A stretch of 64,000 bases of DNA from Canibacter zhoujuaniae (GTDB lineage Bacteria > Actinomycetota > Actinomycetes > Actinomycetales > Microbacteriaceae), in contig NZ_JAAIKA010000003.1 in assembly GCF_011752015.1 (NCBI RefSeq), positions 1 to 64,000 on the forward strand. Direction: 5' to 3'. Of this stretch, positions 39,758-48,909 are shown piece by piece. How positions within the stretch are numbered: the first letter of the stretch is position 1; every line of letters begins with the position of its first letter. The notes under the pieces were generated by a model that worked only from the letters and a program-made list of their open reading frames with translations, had not been told where the DNA came from and did no database searches. A program made the position numbers and the translations under genes.

Positions 39758-41146
39758 TTAAGCCATATCACGGAAGCGTGAATACATTCCCTGGAACGCA
39801 ACTGTAATCGTGCCTGTTGGGCCGTTGCGCTGCTTTGCCAGTATGAGATCTGCCTCGCCCGCTCTTGGATTATCCGGCTCTGAAGAGGTATCGCGATGCA
39901 ACAGAATTACCATGTCGGCATCCTGCTCGAGGGAGCCTGACTCGCGCAGGTCGCTCATCGCCGGCATCTTGTCTGCGCGCTGCTCTGAGGCACGGTTCAG
40001 CTGCGAGAGCGCCACAACCGGCACATCAAGCTCTTTTGCAAGCAGCTTCAGCGAGCGTGAGAACTCACTCACCTCCTGCTGCCGACTCTCGACGCGCTGC
40101 CCGCTGCTCAACAATTGCAGATAATCGATCACAACCATGCCGAGGTTATTGCGCTCTTTTAAGCGGCGGCATTTTGCGCGCACTTCCACCAGTGTCATAT
40201 TTGGTGAGTCGTCGATAAAAAGTGGTGCCTCGTTAATTTTTGCCTGCGTCTGCGCGAGGCGGCTCCAGTTGTCATCGTCAAGGTCACCCCGTGTAAGCAC
40301 CCCCATAGGGATGCTCGACTCTGCCGCAATAAGACGGGTTGCGATCTCTGTGCGAGTCATTTCAAGAGAGAAGAACACAGTTGTTGTGTTGCTCTTGATG
40401 GCGGCGGCACGGGCAACATCTAACGCCAGAGTTGACTTACCCATCGCTGGTCGCGCAGCGATAATAATCATCTGCCCACCGCGAAAACCGTTTGTTTTTT
40501 CGTCTAGCTCACGAAACCCTGTGCTCACGCCGCGCAGCCCGTCGGGCATGCTTTGCGCTTTCGCAATCTCGTTAACAGCGTCAGTCACCGCCTCATTCAG
40601 CGGCACGTAGTCTGCGCTCTTATCGTCACCCATGACGTTAAAGACTTCTTGCTCAGCCTGACTGACAAGATCTTTTGCGTCTCCCTGACCGCGATAGCCC
40701 ATCTCAGTGATGCGCGAGCCAGCGGTAACCAGACGGCGCAGAAGAGCCTTTTCAACGACAATCTGCGCATAAGACTCGACGGCTGCGGTGCGCGGTGGCA
40801 CCGATGTGAGCGACTGAATGTAATCTTCCCCGCCCGCACGCTGCAGATCACCTTTTTTATGCAGCATCGCCGGCACACTGACCGGATCGACCGCCTCGCC
40901 GAGTGAGTAGAGACTGAGGATCGTATCGAACAGCACCTCATGCTTGCCGACAAAAAAATCACTGCCGCGTAAAATTCCGGTGACTGTTGCCAATGCGTCA
41001 CCCGACAGCAGCATTGAGCCGAGCACGGCCTGTTCGGCTCGCATATCGTACGGTGGCATGGTGATTGGGCCACCAGCTTGGTTTGGGGTTGGATCAGACT
41101 GCCAGGCATCTGCAGCTGGCAGCTCCCAATTGCTCGCGTCACTCAT
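39758..41146 (-). CDS. dnaB: Replicative DNA helicase
   Basis: 462 residues from the ATG at 41146 (MSDASNWELPAADAW), with GGAG 6 nt upstream; the TTG four codons earlier is less likely. The N-terminal domain (PPYDMRAEQAVLGSMLL) and RecA-like C-terminal domain are complete: Walker A AARPAMGKSTLALD, Walker B VVIDYLQLLSS, and a QLNRASEQRADKMPAMSDLRESGSLEQDAD stretch with the arginine finger region. It unwinds DNA at the fork. No intein is present. DciA (58909-59403), its likely loader, is in the same window. It lies downstream of the rpsF-ssb-rpsR-rplI cluster but 0.7 kb away. Confidence 0.97.
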   Translation of the reverse strand: MSDASNWELPAADAWQSDPTPNQAGGPITMPPYDMRAEQAVLGSMLLSGDALATVTGILRGSDFFVGKHEVLFDTILSLYSLGEAVDPVSVPAMLHKKGDLQRAGGEDYIQSLTSVPPRTAAVESYAQIVVEKALLRRLVTAGSRITEMGYRGQGDAKDLVSQAEQEVFNVMGDDKSADYVPLNEAVTDAVNEIAKAQSMPDGLRGVSTGFRELDEKTNGFRGGQMIIIAARPAMGKSTLALDVARAAAIKSNTTTVFFSLEMTRTEIATRLIAAESSIPMGVLTRGDLDDDNWSRLAQTQAKINEAPLFIDDSPNMTLVEVRAKCRRLKERNNLGMVVIDYLQLLSSGQRVESRQQEVSEFSRSLKLLAKELDVPVVALSQLNRASEQRADKMPAMSDLRESGSLEQDADMVILLHRDTSSEPDNPRAGEADLILAKQRNGPTGTITVAFQGMYSRFRDMA

Positions 41147-41276
41147 GCGGTTCTCCAAATCGAATAAGCAGCCTGTGAATAAGTACTACCAAGGAGACTA
41201 CCTCAGGGGTGTATGAGTTTATCCCTGCTTTATCGTAATGCGCCGTTGAAAACGGGGCAATTCACAATTTTCAAGC

Positions 41277-41575
41277 TGTGGATAACTCTGTTAATAACAG
41301 GCGCAAAACGCCGTAAAGTTATCCACATTAATGTTGAGAAATTGTGAATACTGTCTTGTAGTAAATAATTTTTATCCCTCTGACCAGGCATTTATATAAA
41401 CTTCTAAAGAAATTTATATCAACCTTAAGCCTTAACTTTAGACTTGCATTTTTTATGTGCGTGTGGAAAATTTACAGCACCGGCGCACACATGCGTGAAT
41501 TTCCCAAAAACGTAAAAATGTCAGCAAATCACGCTCCCTGAGGTTTTCCACATAGAGCGCAGAGCCTGTGGAAAA
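41277..41575. promoter_or_regulatory. Cluster of DnaA boxes in the rplI-dnaB gap (41147-41771)
   Basis: The 625 bp between dnaB and the rplI terminator hold no convincing gene. They are A+T-rich and contain a perfect inverted DnaA-box pair, TGTGGATAA (41277-41285) and TTATCCACA (41319-41327), and three TTTTCCACA-type variants: 41462-41470 (reverse), 41544-41552 (forward) and 41567-41575 (reverse). Candidate roles are regulation of dnaB, DnaA titration, or a replication-related site. The 88-codon open frame at 41453-41719 has no ribosome site or family resemblance and is not called. Confidence 0.55.
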
Positions 41576-41771
41576 CTTTGCCTGTGCGCACTTTCTCGGG
41601 AAAGCGAATCGTAAATCTCCAAATTTTAAACCACCGCAGCCTTTAAAATTTGACCTCACAGAATCCGCTCTAACGCACTTTCGATGCCCTCCTGATGTAA
41701 TCCGATCATTGTGAGTCACAAACCCGCCTTAAACGCCGTTTATCGTAAAACCACTCACCGAAATAACAAAA

Positions 41772-41810
41772 ACCCGCCTCAAGATGTGAGTATCACACCT
41801 TAAGGCGGGT
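41772..41810 (-). terminator. Terminator of the rpsF-ssb-rpsR-rplI transcript
   Basis: ACCCGCCTCAAGATGTGA pairs with TCACACCTTAAGGCGGGT, with G-U pairs, and the minus strand continues TTTTTGTTATTT. It lies 44 bp after the rplI stop, so dnaB is a separate unit. Confidence 0.85.
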
Positions 41811-41854
41811 CAAATTTGCAGTAGTCCGGTCTCGCTATTTACGAGACAAGAAAC

Positions 41855-42304
41855 CTACTTCGCTGAGATAACCTGCAGAGTGACGTTAGCGTCAACACCG
41901 TCGTGCAGATGAATAACAGCCTTGTGGTCGCCGGTTGACTTAATTGACGGAACGGTGATCTTCCGCTTATCAACCTCGCCGATACCAGCTTCAGCAACCG
42001 CATCAGCTACATTAGCCGGACGGATTGAGCCGAAGAGACGGCCACCTGTGCCGGTCTTAACGTAAATGCGAATCTTCTCTGCTTCAAGCTTCTGCTTCAG
42101 CGCTTCTGCTTCTTCAACTGAAGCAATCGCGCGTGCTTCACGAGCCTTGCGCAGCTGGTCAACCTGTGCCTGGCCACCGCGGGTCCAGTTCACAGCAAAA
42201 CCCTGTGGAACGAGATAGTTGCGTGCGTAGCCGTTCTTTACCTCTACTACATCGCCTGCTGATCCGAGGCCCTGCACCTCATTGGTAAGAATGATCTTAG
42301 CCAT
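41855..42304 (-). CDS. rplI: 50S ribosomal protein L9
   Basis: 149 residues. The N-terminal RNA-binding domain [37 protein letters not shown] is the family signature, followed by the long connecting helix (about 40-75) and the C-terminal domain with [17 protein letters not shown]. Last gene of the ribosomal cluster; SD AGGAGG lies upstream. Confidence 0.97.
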   Translation of the reverse strand: MAKIILTNEVQGLGSAGDVVEVKNGYARNYLVPQGFAVNWTRGGQAQVDQLRKAREARAIASVEEAEALKQKLEAEKIRIYVKTGTGGRLFGSIRPANVADAVAEAGIGEVDKRKITVPSIKSTGDHKAVIHLHDGVDANVTLQVISAK

Positions 42305-42315
42305 GATATTCCTCC

Positions 42316-42573
42316 TTAGCGGCCTGAGCCTGAGTAAGGAAGCAGAGCCATCTCGCGAGCATTCTTAATTGCCTTTGCGATGAGGCGCTGTTCCTGAACT
42401 GAAACACCGGTGATGCGGCGTGAACGAATCTTGCCACGCTCAGAGATGAACTTGCGCAGAGTAGCGACGTCCTTGTAGTCGATTACTCCAACGGTCTGCT
42501 TCTTAGCGGGTGCGATAGGCTTTGCTGCCTTACCGCGGCCCTTGCGACCTGCGCCGCTTGCCTTGCCTGCCAT
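42316..42573 (-). CDS. rpsR: 30S ribosomal protein S18 (cysteine-free form)
   Basis: 85 residues: a basic Gly/Lys-rich N-terminus, then [49 protein letters not shown], the S18 core that pairs with S6 in the 30S platform. No Cys is present, so this is the zinc-independent type. Actinobacteria may hold a second, cysteine-containing copy elsewhere. Located between ssb and rplI as usual. Confidence 0.96.
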   Translation of the reverse strand: MAGKASGAGRKGRGKAAKPIAPAKKQTVGVIDYKDVATLRKFISERGKIRSRRITGVSVQEQRLIAKAIKNAREMALLPYSGSGR

Positions 42574-42663
42574 AATTTTTCCTTAAAGTTTAGAATCTAC
42601 GAGCTGCCAAGCAGCCCGCGATGAATTTATCTCTCTAGTTTTGAACGAGCACTTTCACGAGCA

Positions 42664-43254
42664 CTAGAAGGTGCCCGCTGCGCCCCACGGATCCTGGTTT
42701 GCTCCACCGGCTGCGGTGTCGCCACCGGCAGCACTGTTGCCAGCATCTGCCCACGGATCCTGCTGCGCACCACCAGCGTTACCCCACGGGGTCTGCTGCG
42801 CGGTATCGCCGCCTGCGGCACTGCCCCAAGCTGACTGTGCCTGCTGACCGTTAAACCCGCCCTGCGAGCTGCCAAAGCCACCCTGGCCGCGTGCAGCACT
42901 GCGAGTAACCTGCGCAGTTGCAAACCGCAACTCAGGTCCGATTGCATCTACGTTCAGGTCGAGGCTGGTGCGCTGCTGCCCCTGGTTGTCGGTGTAGCTG
43001 CGCTGGGAAAGCTGCCCCTGCACAATAACTCGGGTGCCCTTGGTTAGGGTGCTGGCGATATTCTCAGCCAGCGTGCCAAATGCACGGCAACCCAACCAGA
43101 GCGCTTCACCGTCAACCCATTTCCCGGTATTGCGGTCTCTGGTTTGTGGGGTTGATGCAATACGGAAGGTAACCCACGGATTGCCTGACTGCGAAGTGCG
43201 CAACTCAGGGTCGGCCACTAGGTTGCCGACGACAGTGATAATTGGCTCGTTCAT
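42664..43254 (-). CDS. ssb: Single-stranded DNA-binding protein
   Basis: 196 residues. The OB fold covers about 1-115 (ITVVGNLVADPELRTSQSGNPWVTFRIAST, DGEALWLGCRAFGTLAENIASTLTKGTRVIVQGQL). The C-terminal tail is Gly/Gln/Ala-rich with three DPWG/DPWA units and ends QDPWGAAGTF. The acidic tip that normally precedes the final Phe (such as DDDIPF) is missing; reading on in the other frames does not restore it. The tip usually recruits repair and replication partners. Between rpsF (3 bp) and rpsR, the conserved arrangement. Confidence 0.95.
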   Translation of the reverse strand: MNEPIITVVGNLVADPELRTSQSGNPWVTFRIASTPQTRDRNTGKWVDGEALWLGCRAFGTLAENIASTLTKGTRVIVQGQLSQRSYTDNQGQQRTSLDLNVDAIGPELRFATAQVTRSAARGQGGFGSSQGGFNGQQAQSAWGSAAGGDTAQQTPWGNAGGAQQDPWADAGNSAAGGDTAAGGANQDPWGAAGTF

Positions 43255-43257
43255 TTG

Positions 43258-43617
43258 TTATGCGCCTGCTTTTGCAGCGCGAGCGGCCTTTGCCTGCTCA
43301 CGGCGGTTTGCTTCAGCCTTCTGCGCAATTAGTTCGTCTGTGCGCAACACCTTGGTGCGCATCACAGACTCTGAAAGATTCAACTGACGATCAAGCTCAG
43401 CGGTTGCTGCAGGGGTTGCGTTGAAGTTAGCTACAACGTAAATACCCTCAGACTGCTTCTTGATCTCGTATGCGAGACGACGCTTACCCCAGTAATCAAC
43501 GTCCACAATCTCGCCACCGTCTGCGGTAACTACAGAAAGGAACTTCTCGATTGATGGCTGCACAGTGCGCTCATCGGTGCGGGGATCGAGAATCACCATT
43601 AGTTCATATGGATGCAC
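43258..43617 (-). CDS. rpsF: 30S ribosomal protein S6
   Basis: 119 residues starting with GTG at 43617 ([26 protein letters not shown]), chosen because GAAGGAGGTGGG lies just upstream; the frame continues to 43710 without a site. [27 protein letters not shown] is the S6 signature. The C-terminal Ala/Lys/Arg-rich tail is common in actinobacteria. First gene of rpsF-ssb-rpsR-rplI. Confidence 0.96.
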   Translation of the reverse strand: MHPYELMVILDPRTDERTVQPSIEKFLSVVTADGGEIVDVDYWGKRRLAYEIKKQSEGIYVVANFNATPAATAELDRQLNLSESVMRTKVLRTDELIAQKAEANRREQAKAARAAKAGA

Positions 43618-43769
43618 TATTGACCCACCTCCTTCGGACTCTACGGCCACGGGATTTCCGTGACAGGAGGGCAAAATGTGCCTTATTGCCAGTTCAGACA
43701 GAACAGGCAACCTTATTACTCTATCAGGTTGTGCGCGCTGAAATAAATCTGGTTTTTAAACTGCGCTCG

Positions 43770-45203
43770 CTAACGCAGTTTTGCCTGCTCTGGCTCGTTC
43801 CACCACGCAAGGAGACGGCGGGTTGCTTCCTCTTCACCCAGAGCGCCCTCCTCAAGCCGAATTTCAAGCAGATACCTATACGCAGCGCCCACCGCACGAC
43901 CCGGTTTAATTTCTAACAGCTGCATTATCTGCTCACCGTCCAAATCGGGGCGGATCGCCGCAAGCTCCTCCGCTTCGGCTAACTCTGCAATGCGGCGCTC
44001 AATCTCGTCATAGGCTGCCGCCAAGCGACGTGCCTTTTTCTGGTTGCGTGTTGTGACATCAGCGCGGGTCAGAATATGCAGCTGTTCCAGCTGCTCTCCC
44101 GCATCCCGCACGTAGCGTCGCACGGCTGAGTCTGTCCATGCGCCCTCGCTGTATCCGAAAAATCGCATGTGCAGCTCGATCAAACGAGCAACCTGCTTCA
44201 CCGTGTCATTATCGAAACGCAGCTCTTTCAACCGTTTTTTAGCGAGTTTCGCGCCCACAACGTCGTGGTTATAAAACGTCACTGCGCCACGCTCAAAGCG
44301 TCGCGTGGCCGGTTTTCCAATATCGTGTAAAAGCGCGGCGATCCTTAAGGGCACATCGACCGCCTCAAACCGCACCCGCTCTAGGGCAATCGCCTGCTCA
44401 AGCACTGTCAAGCTGTGTTCGTACACATCTTTATGTCGTTTGTGCTCATCCTGCGCCAACTGCAGCGCCGGCAGCTCGGGCAGAAACAGCTCCATCAGAC
44501 CGGCAGCTACTAAGATACGCAAGCCCCGGATGGGCTGGTCACAGGAAATAAGCTTCACAAACTCATCACGGATCCGCTCCGCTGAAATAATTTCTAGTCG
44601 ATGCGCATACTCCGCGAGCGCGGCGGTAACACGGTCGGCGAGATTAAATTTAAGCTGCGCCGCAAACCGTGCCGCACGCAGCATGCGCAGTGGATCATCT
44701 GTGAATGACTGATCGGGCGTGCTTGGGGTGTCGAGCACTCCCTCCATGAGGTGCGTAATGCCGTTCGCAACGTCAACGATGCGCCGCTCGGGGAGCATAA
44801 ACGCGAGGGCGTTTACGGTGAAGTCGCGGCGCACGAGATCATCTTCAATCGTGTCGCCAAAAGTAACCTCTGGTTTGCGCGAATCATCACGGTATATTTC
44901 AGCGCGATAGGTTGTAATCTCAACGGTTTCACCCGCAACGCGCGCAGCAATTGTGCCGTATTCACGCCCTACATCCCAGGTTTTGCTGGCCACTGCGGCA
45001 ACAATTTCACGCGTTTTATCCGGCAGCGCGTTGGTTGTGAAGTCAAGGTCGGTAACCGGCCTGCCAAGCATTGCGTCACGCACTGGGCCACCCACTAGTG
45101 CCAGTTCGTATCCCGCTTTAGAAAAGGCGTCAGCCAGAAGCTGCACCGGTTCAGAGTCGGCAATCTGGTGCAGTTCGAACATGGCTTCAGCAATTGGACG
45201 CAT
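43770..45203 (-). CDS. cca: CCA tRNA nucleotidyltransferase
   Basis: 477 residues. The class II nucleotidyltransferase head has GGPVRDAMLGRPVTDLDFTTNA (GG and the metal DxD), RRDFTVNALAF and the RFAAQLKF helix region, and the middle carries an HD domain with LLHDIGKPATRR. It adds or repairs the CCA end of tRNAs; the tRNA genes in this window do not encode CCA, so the activity is essential. TAACCT at 45211-45216 is 7 nt before the ATG (leaderless pattern). Divergent from the DUF6049 gene across 59 bp. Confidence 0.94.
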   Translation of the reverse strand: MRPIAEAMFELHQIADSEPVQLLADAFSKAGYELALVGGPVRDAMLGRPVTDLDFTTNALPDKTREIVAAVASKTWDVGREYGTIAARVAGETVEITTYRAEIYRDDSRKPEVTFGDTIEDDLVRRDFTVNALAFMLPERRIVDVANGITHLMEGVLDTPSTPDQSFTDDPLRMLRAARFAAQLKFNLADRVTAALAEYAHRLEIISAERIRDEFVKLISCDQPIRGLRILVAAGLMELFLPELPALQLAQDEHKRHKDVYEHSLTVLEQAIALERVRFEAVDVPLRIAALLHDIGKPATRRFERGAVTFYNHDVVGAKLAKKRLKELRFDNDTVKQVARLIELHMRFFGYSEGAWTDSAVRRYVRDAGEQLEQLHILTRADVTTRNQKKARRLAAAYDEIERRIAELAEAEELAAIRPDLDGEQIMQLLEIKPGRAVGAAYRYLLEIRLEEGALGEEEATRRLLAWWNEPEQAKLR

Positions 45204-45262
45204 GAGTTCTAGGTTACCGCGCTCAGGTTTCCTAAAAGTGCTGCTCGCGTAGAATACGAAAC

Positions 45263-47410
45263 ATGATTAGGTGGGTGCGGGGTGGTAGCGCTCTGCGTTT
45301 TAGTGCAGCCCTTGCGGCCTTTTGTCTCGCATTTACTGCGCTCACTCCCGCCGCTAACGCAACTGTTTTCACGTCTGAGAGCGATATTAAAACATCAAAT
45401 CTGGTGTTAGAAATCGCGCACCGCACCGCACAGCCGCAGAACACAGACGATGATCTGCGCTTGGATCTGCGGGTTAGCAACACCGGTTCAGCTTTTCAGC
45501 AGCCGAGCAGCGTTGAGCTTTTTCTTGAAACAGGTGAGCGCGCATCTCGTGCTGCGCTGACAGCCGCTCTGCCCGCAGAGTTTACTAATGGTGAGCCAAT
45601 CCCGGAAGGGTATCTCCCGCTGGGTTCACACAGCATTGCGGAGTTGCGGGAGGGTGCTCACCTCACCACACAGCTTGAAATCGACAACAGTGTTTTTCAT
45701 GCAGCTTTAAGCGAGGGCACCCACAGGCGACCGACTGTGTATCGTTTGGTTGCGCGGCTCACCGCACACGATGGCACAGTCACAGTGGCAACACACCCGC
45801 TGCTTATTGCACCTCACTCAGCAGATATACCTAATACAGCAGAGGCACCTAATACAACTGCAACTCCCGCCGCAGAAGAGGTAGCAGCCGGCGAGGGGGA
45901 GCAAACAGTGGGGGAGGCGCCCAATTTAAGCATTGTTGTGCCAATTATCTACCCCAGCAATATTGCGACCCTCCCAACAGAAGACGATCTCGCATTAGTT
46001 TTTGAACCGAGCGCGCCCCTGCCGCAGCTGTTAACCACCGCAGAGCAATTGGGTGCAACGTTAGCGGTGGATCCTCGAATTTTTGTGGGCATTCGAGCAC
46101 TCGGTGCAGCAGCTCCAGCAGCGGCAACGGAGTTTCTGACACGCCTCGAAAACACCGCACTGGAAACATATATTCTGCCCTGGGGAGACACCGATTTAGC
46201 AGCACAGCAGCTGTTACAGCTCGCCTCTCCGCTAACGGCGACGGGCGCTAGTTTCATAACTAAAGACGGGATTTTTCCTGGTTCGGCACCAACACTGGCG
46301 GAACTCGAAACCTGGGAGGCACCGCAGCTTGCCTGGTTTGCCGCAGGTAGCGCAAGCTCTGCTGCGGTCGGTTACGCAGCAACACACGGTTTTCCGCACA
46401 TCCTTGCTGCCAGCAGTGACCTGCTAATGAGTGACACTGCGGTGCGCACGCAACTAAACACCGGCAGCGCCACCGCCTATGACGAAACACTCGCTGGTTA
46501 TGCCGCCGCAGCAACCGCCGCAGCTGATTCTTTTGACCGCAACCTTGCGTTAACTGAGTTACTTGCAGGGCTCACTACGGCAGACGGCACCGATGAGCCG
46601 CTTGTGCTCACACTGGATCGCACGCAGCTAACAGACAATAATCGCGGTGTTGCGCTGCTCAAAACCCTGCTCACTGCTGGCTATCTGGACACGACCAACC
46701 TCGAAGCGCAAGTAAGCGGTGTCGGGCAATACACACACGATACAGCGGTCACTGACGACGAGTTAGAAAAACGCCTAGCGGCGCTAGATGAGGCGCTGCA
46801 GCGCGAAGCTGAAGTAACCGCTGGGAAGGAAGCGCTCCTTAACCCACAGCAGCTCGTAGACTATCAACGCGCGCGACTTCTTGCGCTTTTTGGCATGAAG
46901 CAGGTGGGCACAGAAACACCGTTTCTAACTCTTGCAAGCGGCTTTGCCGATCGCGATGAACTGCTTACACGCGGAGTCCATTTAGTTGCGGCGCCACAGC
47001 TACAGCTGTTTGGATCCTCAGCAAACGTGCCGGTGCAGGTGCGCAACAATCTGCCTTTTACAGCGCAGGTTACTGTGCGGGCGCACCCCACCTCAGCAGC
47101 TATCTCAATTGCTCCCGAAGACACAGAACATAAAGCTGTTACCGTTATGCCGGGGGAGACAGTCACCCTCACCGTGCCCATCTCAAGCAGAGTTTCAAGC
47201 GCCGACACCGGGCTTACAGTGCGCATCAGTGACACAACCGGAGAGCAGGGTCTCGGGCGCATAGTGATCCCAATCCGCCTCTCAACAAATGTCGAAATTA
47301 TCGGTTTGAGCCTCGTGGGTGTTCTAGCCCTGGGGCTTATTACATTCGGTATCGTTCGCTCCGTCAGGCAACACCGTGCCGGTCTGCGCCGCACACTACG
47401 CCCGAATTGA
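45263..47410 (+). CDS. DUF6049 family secreted, membrane-anchored protein
   Basis: 715 residues: a signal peptide (MIRWVRGGSALRFSAALAAFCLAFTALTPAANA), a long extracellular part rich in Ala, Thr and Leu, an Ig-like segment near 590-660, and one transmembrane helix at about 675-697 with a basic tail RSVRQHRAGLRRTLRPN. Its place next to cca is that of the M. tuberculosis Rv3909 gene (DUF6049), usually followed by murJ; here murJ is absent. The role, possibly in cell-wall assembly, is unknown. TAGAAT is 7 nt before the ATG. Confidence 0.82.
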   Translation: MIRWVRGGSALRFSAALAAFCLAFTALTPAANATVFTSESDIKTSNLVLEIAHRTAQPQNTDDDLRLDLRVSNTGSAFQQPSSVELFLETGERASRAALTAALPAEFTNGEPIPEGYLPLGSHSIAELREGAHLTTQLEIDNSVFHAALSEGTHRRPTVYRLVARLTAHDGTVTVATHPLLIAPHSADIPNTAEAPNTTATPAAEEVAAGEGEQTVGEAPNLSIVVPIIYPSNIATLPTEDDLALVFEPSAPLPQLLTTAEQLGATLAVDPRIFVGIRALGAAAPAAATEFLTRLENTALETYILPWGDTDLAAQQLLQLASPLTATGASFITKDGIFPGSAPTLAELETWEAPQLAWFAAGSASSAAVGYAATHGFPHILAASSDLLMSDTAVRTQLNTGSATAYDETLAGYAAAATAAADSFDRNLALTELLAGLTTADGTDEPLVLTLDRTQLTDNNRGVALLKTLLTAGYLDTTNLEAQVSGVGQYTHDTAVTDDELEKRLAALDEALQREAEVTAGKEALLNPQQLVDYQRARLLALFGMKQVGTETPFLTLASGFADRDELLTRGVHLVAAPQLQLFGSSANVPVQVRNNLPFTAQVTVRAHPTSAAISIAPEDTEHKAVTVMPGETVTLTVPISSRVSSADTGLTVRISDTTGEQGLGRIVIPIRLSTNVEIIGLSLVGVLALGLITFGIVRSVRQHRAGLRRTLRPN

Positions 47411-47500
47411 AGTGTTGCAAACGCCTCAGACAGCTTATCCTGACAGAGGAATAAAGAATACTCCGGTAGCGTTGGTTATGTCACAAGGCAAGGAGATACA

Positions 47501-48442
47501 TTGACCAAGCACAACGTAGCAATTATTGGCTCAGGCCCAGCCGGTCTTACCGCGGCAATCTACACCGCCCGTGCGGGTCTTAAACCTGTTCTGTTCGCGA
47601 GCTCCGTGTCACCGGGTGGTGACCTGATGAACACCACTGAGGTTGAGAACTTTCCCGGCTTCCCGAATGGCGTGCAGGGCCCAGAGCTCATGGCGCAAAT
47701 GCAGGAACAGGCTGAAAAGTTTGGCACCCAGGTGCGCTACGAGGATGTCGACAAGCTCGCACTTGATGGTGAGACCAAGGTTATTACGACCGCTGACGGC
47801 ACCGCGCATGAGGCAGCGACCGTTATCTTTGCAACAGGTTCCGCCTACCGCAAGCTAGGGGTGCCGGGTGAAGATAAACTCTCCGGTCACGGTGTTTCTT
47901 GGTGCGCCACCTGCGATGGTTTCTTTTTCCGTGACAAGGTTGTGGCGGTCGTCGGTGGCGGCGATTCTGCAATTGAGGAAGCAACCTTCCTGACCCGCTT
48001 TGCATCTAAGGTGTATCTGATTCACCGCCGCAACGAGCTGCGCGCCTCAAAAACCATGCAGGATCGCGCTTTCAACGATCCAAAAATTGAGTTCGTGTGG
48101 AACACCGAGGTGGTTGAAGCTATTGGCTCTGAAGAGCTTAAGGCGCTCAATTTGCGCAACCTTGAGAGCGGCGAAACAAGCACGCTCGAGGTAAACGGAT
48201 TATTCGTCGCTATCGGCTCTGATCCACGCACTCACCTTATTCACAATCAACTGGAACTCACCGCAGAGGGCACCATTGCTGTGCAGGGGCGCACCTCGAA
48301 GACCAGTATTGCCGGAGTTTTTGCAGCGGGTGATGTGATCGACCCGAGCTACCGTCAGGCAATCACAGCCGCTGGCAGTGGCTGTGTTGCCGCGATCGAT
48401 GTCGAGCACTATCTCGCAAACCTCACAGATAAGGCTGCATAA
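47501..48442 (+). CDS. trxB: Thioredoxin-disulfide reductase
   Basis: 313 residues. FAD site IIGSGPAGLTAAIYTARAGL near residues 7-26, redox pair Cys-Ala-Thr-Cys in WCATCDGFFF, NADPH site VVGGGDSAIEEATFL, and C-terminal GVFAAGDVIDPSYRQAITAAGSGC. It keeps thioredoxin (trxA, 48 bp downstream) reduced using NADPH. TTG start, supported by AAGGAGA 5 nt upstream and by homologues beginning at this point. Confidence 0.96.
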   Translation: MTKHNVAIIGSGPAGLTAAIYTARAGLKPVLFASSVSPGGDLMNTTEVENFPGFPNGVQGPELMAQMQEQAEKFGTQVRYEDVDKLALDGETKVITTADGTAHEAATVIFATGSAYRKLGVPGEDKLSGHGVSWCATCDGFFFRDKVVAVVGGGDSAIEEATFLTRFASKVYLIHRRNELRASKTMQDRAFNDPKIEFVWNTEVVEAIGSEELKALNLRNLESGETSTLEVNGLFVAIGSDPRTHLIHNQLELTAEGTIAVQGRTSKTSIAGVFAAGDVIDPSYRQAITAAGSGCVAAIDVEHYLANLTDKAA

Positions 48443-48458
48443 GTAAACCAAAAATAAA

Positions 48459-48474
48459 TGTTTCACGTGAAACA
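48459..48474. promoter_or_regulatory. parS: parS site 3
   Basis: Exact TGTTTCACGTGAAACA with AAA/TTT flanks making a 22-bp palindrome. It fills most of the trxB-trxA spacer and overlaps the leader just before the trxA ribosome site. Confidence 0.95.
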
Positions 48475-48490
48475 TTTCAAGGAGGACACA

Positions 48491-48814
48491 ATGTCAAATG
48501 CAATTACAGTGACCGAAGACAGCTTCCAGAGCGATGTGCTCGAGTCGGATATTCCAGTTCTGGTTGACTTCTGGGCAGCGTGGTGCGGACCATGCCGTAT
48601 GGTGGCTCCTGTGCTCGATGAAATCGCTGCAGAGCAGGAGGGCAAGCTGCGCGTTGCAAAGGTAAACGTCGATGAAAACCCGAACCTTGCTGCACAGTTC
48701 AGAATCACTTCCATTCCTGCTATGAAGGTGTTTAAAAACGGCGAAGAGGTGCGTGAGTTGATCGGCGCTATGCCAAAGCAGATGATTGAGCAGCACCTTG
48801 AGGGCATTATTTAA
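48491..48814 (+). CDS. trxA: Thioredoxin
   Basis: 107 residues. The active site is WCGPC in VDFWAAWCGPCRMVAPVLDEIA, with the cis-Pro in TSIPAMKVF. The ATG at 48491 has AAGGAGG 7 nt upstream; an in-frame ATG at 48458 comes from the parS sequence and is not the start. It reduces protein disulfides and ribonucleotide reductase. Ends the trxB-trxA operon. Confidence 0.96.
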   Translation: MSNAITVTEDSFQSDVLESDIPVLVDFWAAWCGPCRMVAPVLDEIAAEQEGKLRVAKVNVDENPNLAAQFRITSIPAMKVFKNGEEVRELIGAMPKQMIEQHLEGII

Positions 48815-48849
48815 TTAGCCTGCATACTTCGTTCTGTAAAATGAACACA

Positions 48850-48885
48850 AGAGCCGGGCCCCGGTTAATACTGGGGCCCGGCTCT
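48850..48885 (+). terminator. Strong terminator after trxA
   Basis: AGAGCCGGGCCCCGG pairs with CTGGGGCCCGGCTCT over about 15 bp with a short loop, followed by TCTTGTCT. It also faces the convergent membrane-protein gene and may be bidirectional. Confidence 0.85.
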
Positions 48886-48909
48886 TCTTGTCTCTCACCG
48901 TTAATCTAA

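Noticed and set aside
41453-41719. 88-codon open frame in the rplI-dnaB gap
   Set aside because: There is no SD or promoter at the right spacing, the composition is odd, and it overlaps the DnaA-box-like sites.
48458-48490. Earlier start for thioredoxin (MFHVKHFKEDT)
   Set aside because: These codons are the parS palindrome; AAGGAGG lies right before ATG 48491.
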